Shown in pieces: positions 6,077 to 6,119 of a DNA stretch of 6,119 nt (position 1 is the first letter of the stretch; each line of letters starts with the position of its first letter). The DNA is from Parachlamydia sp. Its GTDB lineage: Bacteria > Chlamydiota > Chlamydiia > Chlamydiales > Parachlamydiaceae. The position numbers were made by a program, and so were the translations under genes. The stretch covers positions 1-6,119 of the forward strand of contig JAJTHR010000023.1 in NCBI GenBank assembly GCA_021298935.1. The letters are read 5' to 3'. The notes beneath the pieces were generated by a model. That model saw only the letters and a program-made list of their open reading frames with translations. It was not told where the DNA came from and made no database searches.

Positions 6077-6119
6077 AATCATAAATTTGACTTGTGATCA
6101 CCTTCATCTTTAAAAGATC
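6055..6119. repeat. Inverted partial second copy of the palindromic repeat
   Basis: This is the reverse complement of 84-148. Positions 6062-6119 match 84-141 without a mismatch over 58 bp. After one mismatch (6061 against 142), six further bases match, and similarity then stops. The two copies share an identical inner boundary, which marks one end of the element near 142-148 and 6055-6061. The rest of this copy, including the hairpin loop and the other arm, lies beyond the window. Confidence 0.93.

Noticed and set aside
84..6119. The whole window as a composite transposon bounded by the inverted copies
   Set aside because: No transposase, recombinase or IS gene is present between the copies, and the interior includes housekeeping gnd and a tRNA. 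Independent repeat copies are the simpler explanation.
1..6119. CRISPR array, rRNA gene or riboswitch
   Set aside because: No regularly spaced direct repeats, rRNA core sequences or recognisable riboswitch motifs were seen on either strand.

Overview
The window looks like a piece of a chlamydia-like bacterium (Parachlamydiaceae or a relative). This rests on three adjacent orphan proteins of the kind common in amoeba-associated chlamydiae, a tRNA gene without an encoded CCA end, an AT-leaning sequence, and short repeats around the genes. No taxonomic marker settles it, so the assignment is an inference of moderate strength.

Layout. Positions 1-148 hold a long imperfect palindromic repeat. Positions 6055-6119 hold part of a second, inverted copy with 64 of 65 positions identical, cut off by the window end. 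Positions 149-466 carry no convincing gene, only a few protein-like short reading frames and a small GC-rich region of hairpins. A tRNA-Arg(CCU) gene lies on the minus strand at 467-539. It is followed by an AT-rich divergent promoter region at 540-716.

From 717 to 5867 five plus-strand genes are packed closely enough to be one transcription unit. The gaps or overlaps are a 16-nt gap, a 4-nt overlap, a 55-nt gap and a 1-nt overlap. The first three are orphans: a small membrane-type protein ending in three Cys-Cys pairs, a 215-residue protein of unknown function, and a 346-residue protein with a Cys/His/Asp arrangement like YopT-type (C58, papain-fold) cysteine proteases. The last two are readily recognised: a 12-helix cationic amino-acid-transporter-type permease, and gnd (6-phosphogluconate dehydrogenase of the oxidative pentose phosphate pathway). 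A rho-independent terminator follows gnd at 5886-5917. Between it and the right-hand repeat is a protein-like open frame without a proper start, probably the 3' remnant of a gene.

By eye the three orphan genes are more AT-rich than the permease and gnd. The segment therefore reads as an accessory, possibly effector-encoding block joined to a metabolic pair. The candidate protease and its neighbours are the part most worth following up. A second point of interest is an A8 run at the end of the second orphan gene, where a -1 slip would fuse it in frame to the candidate protease.
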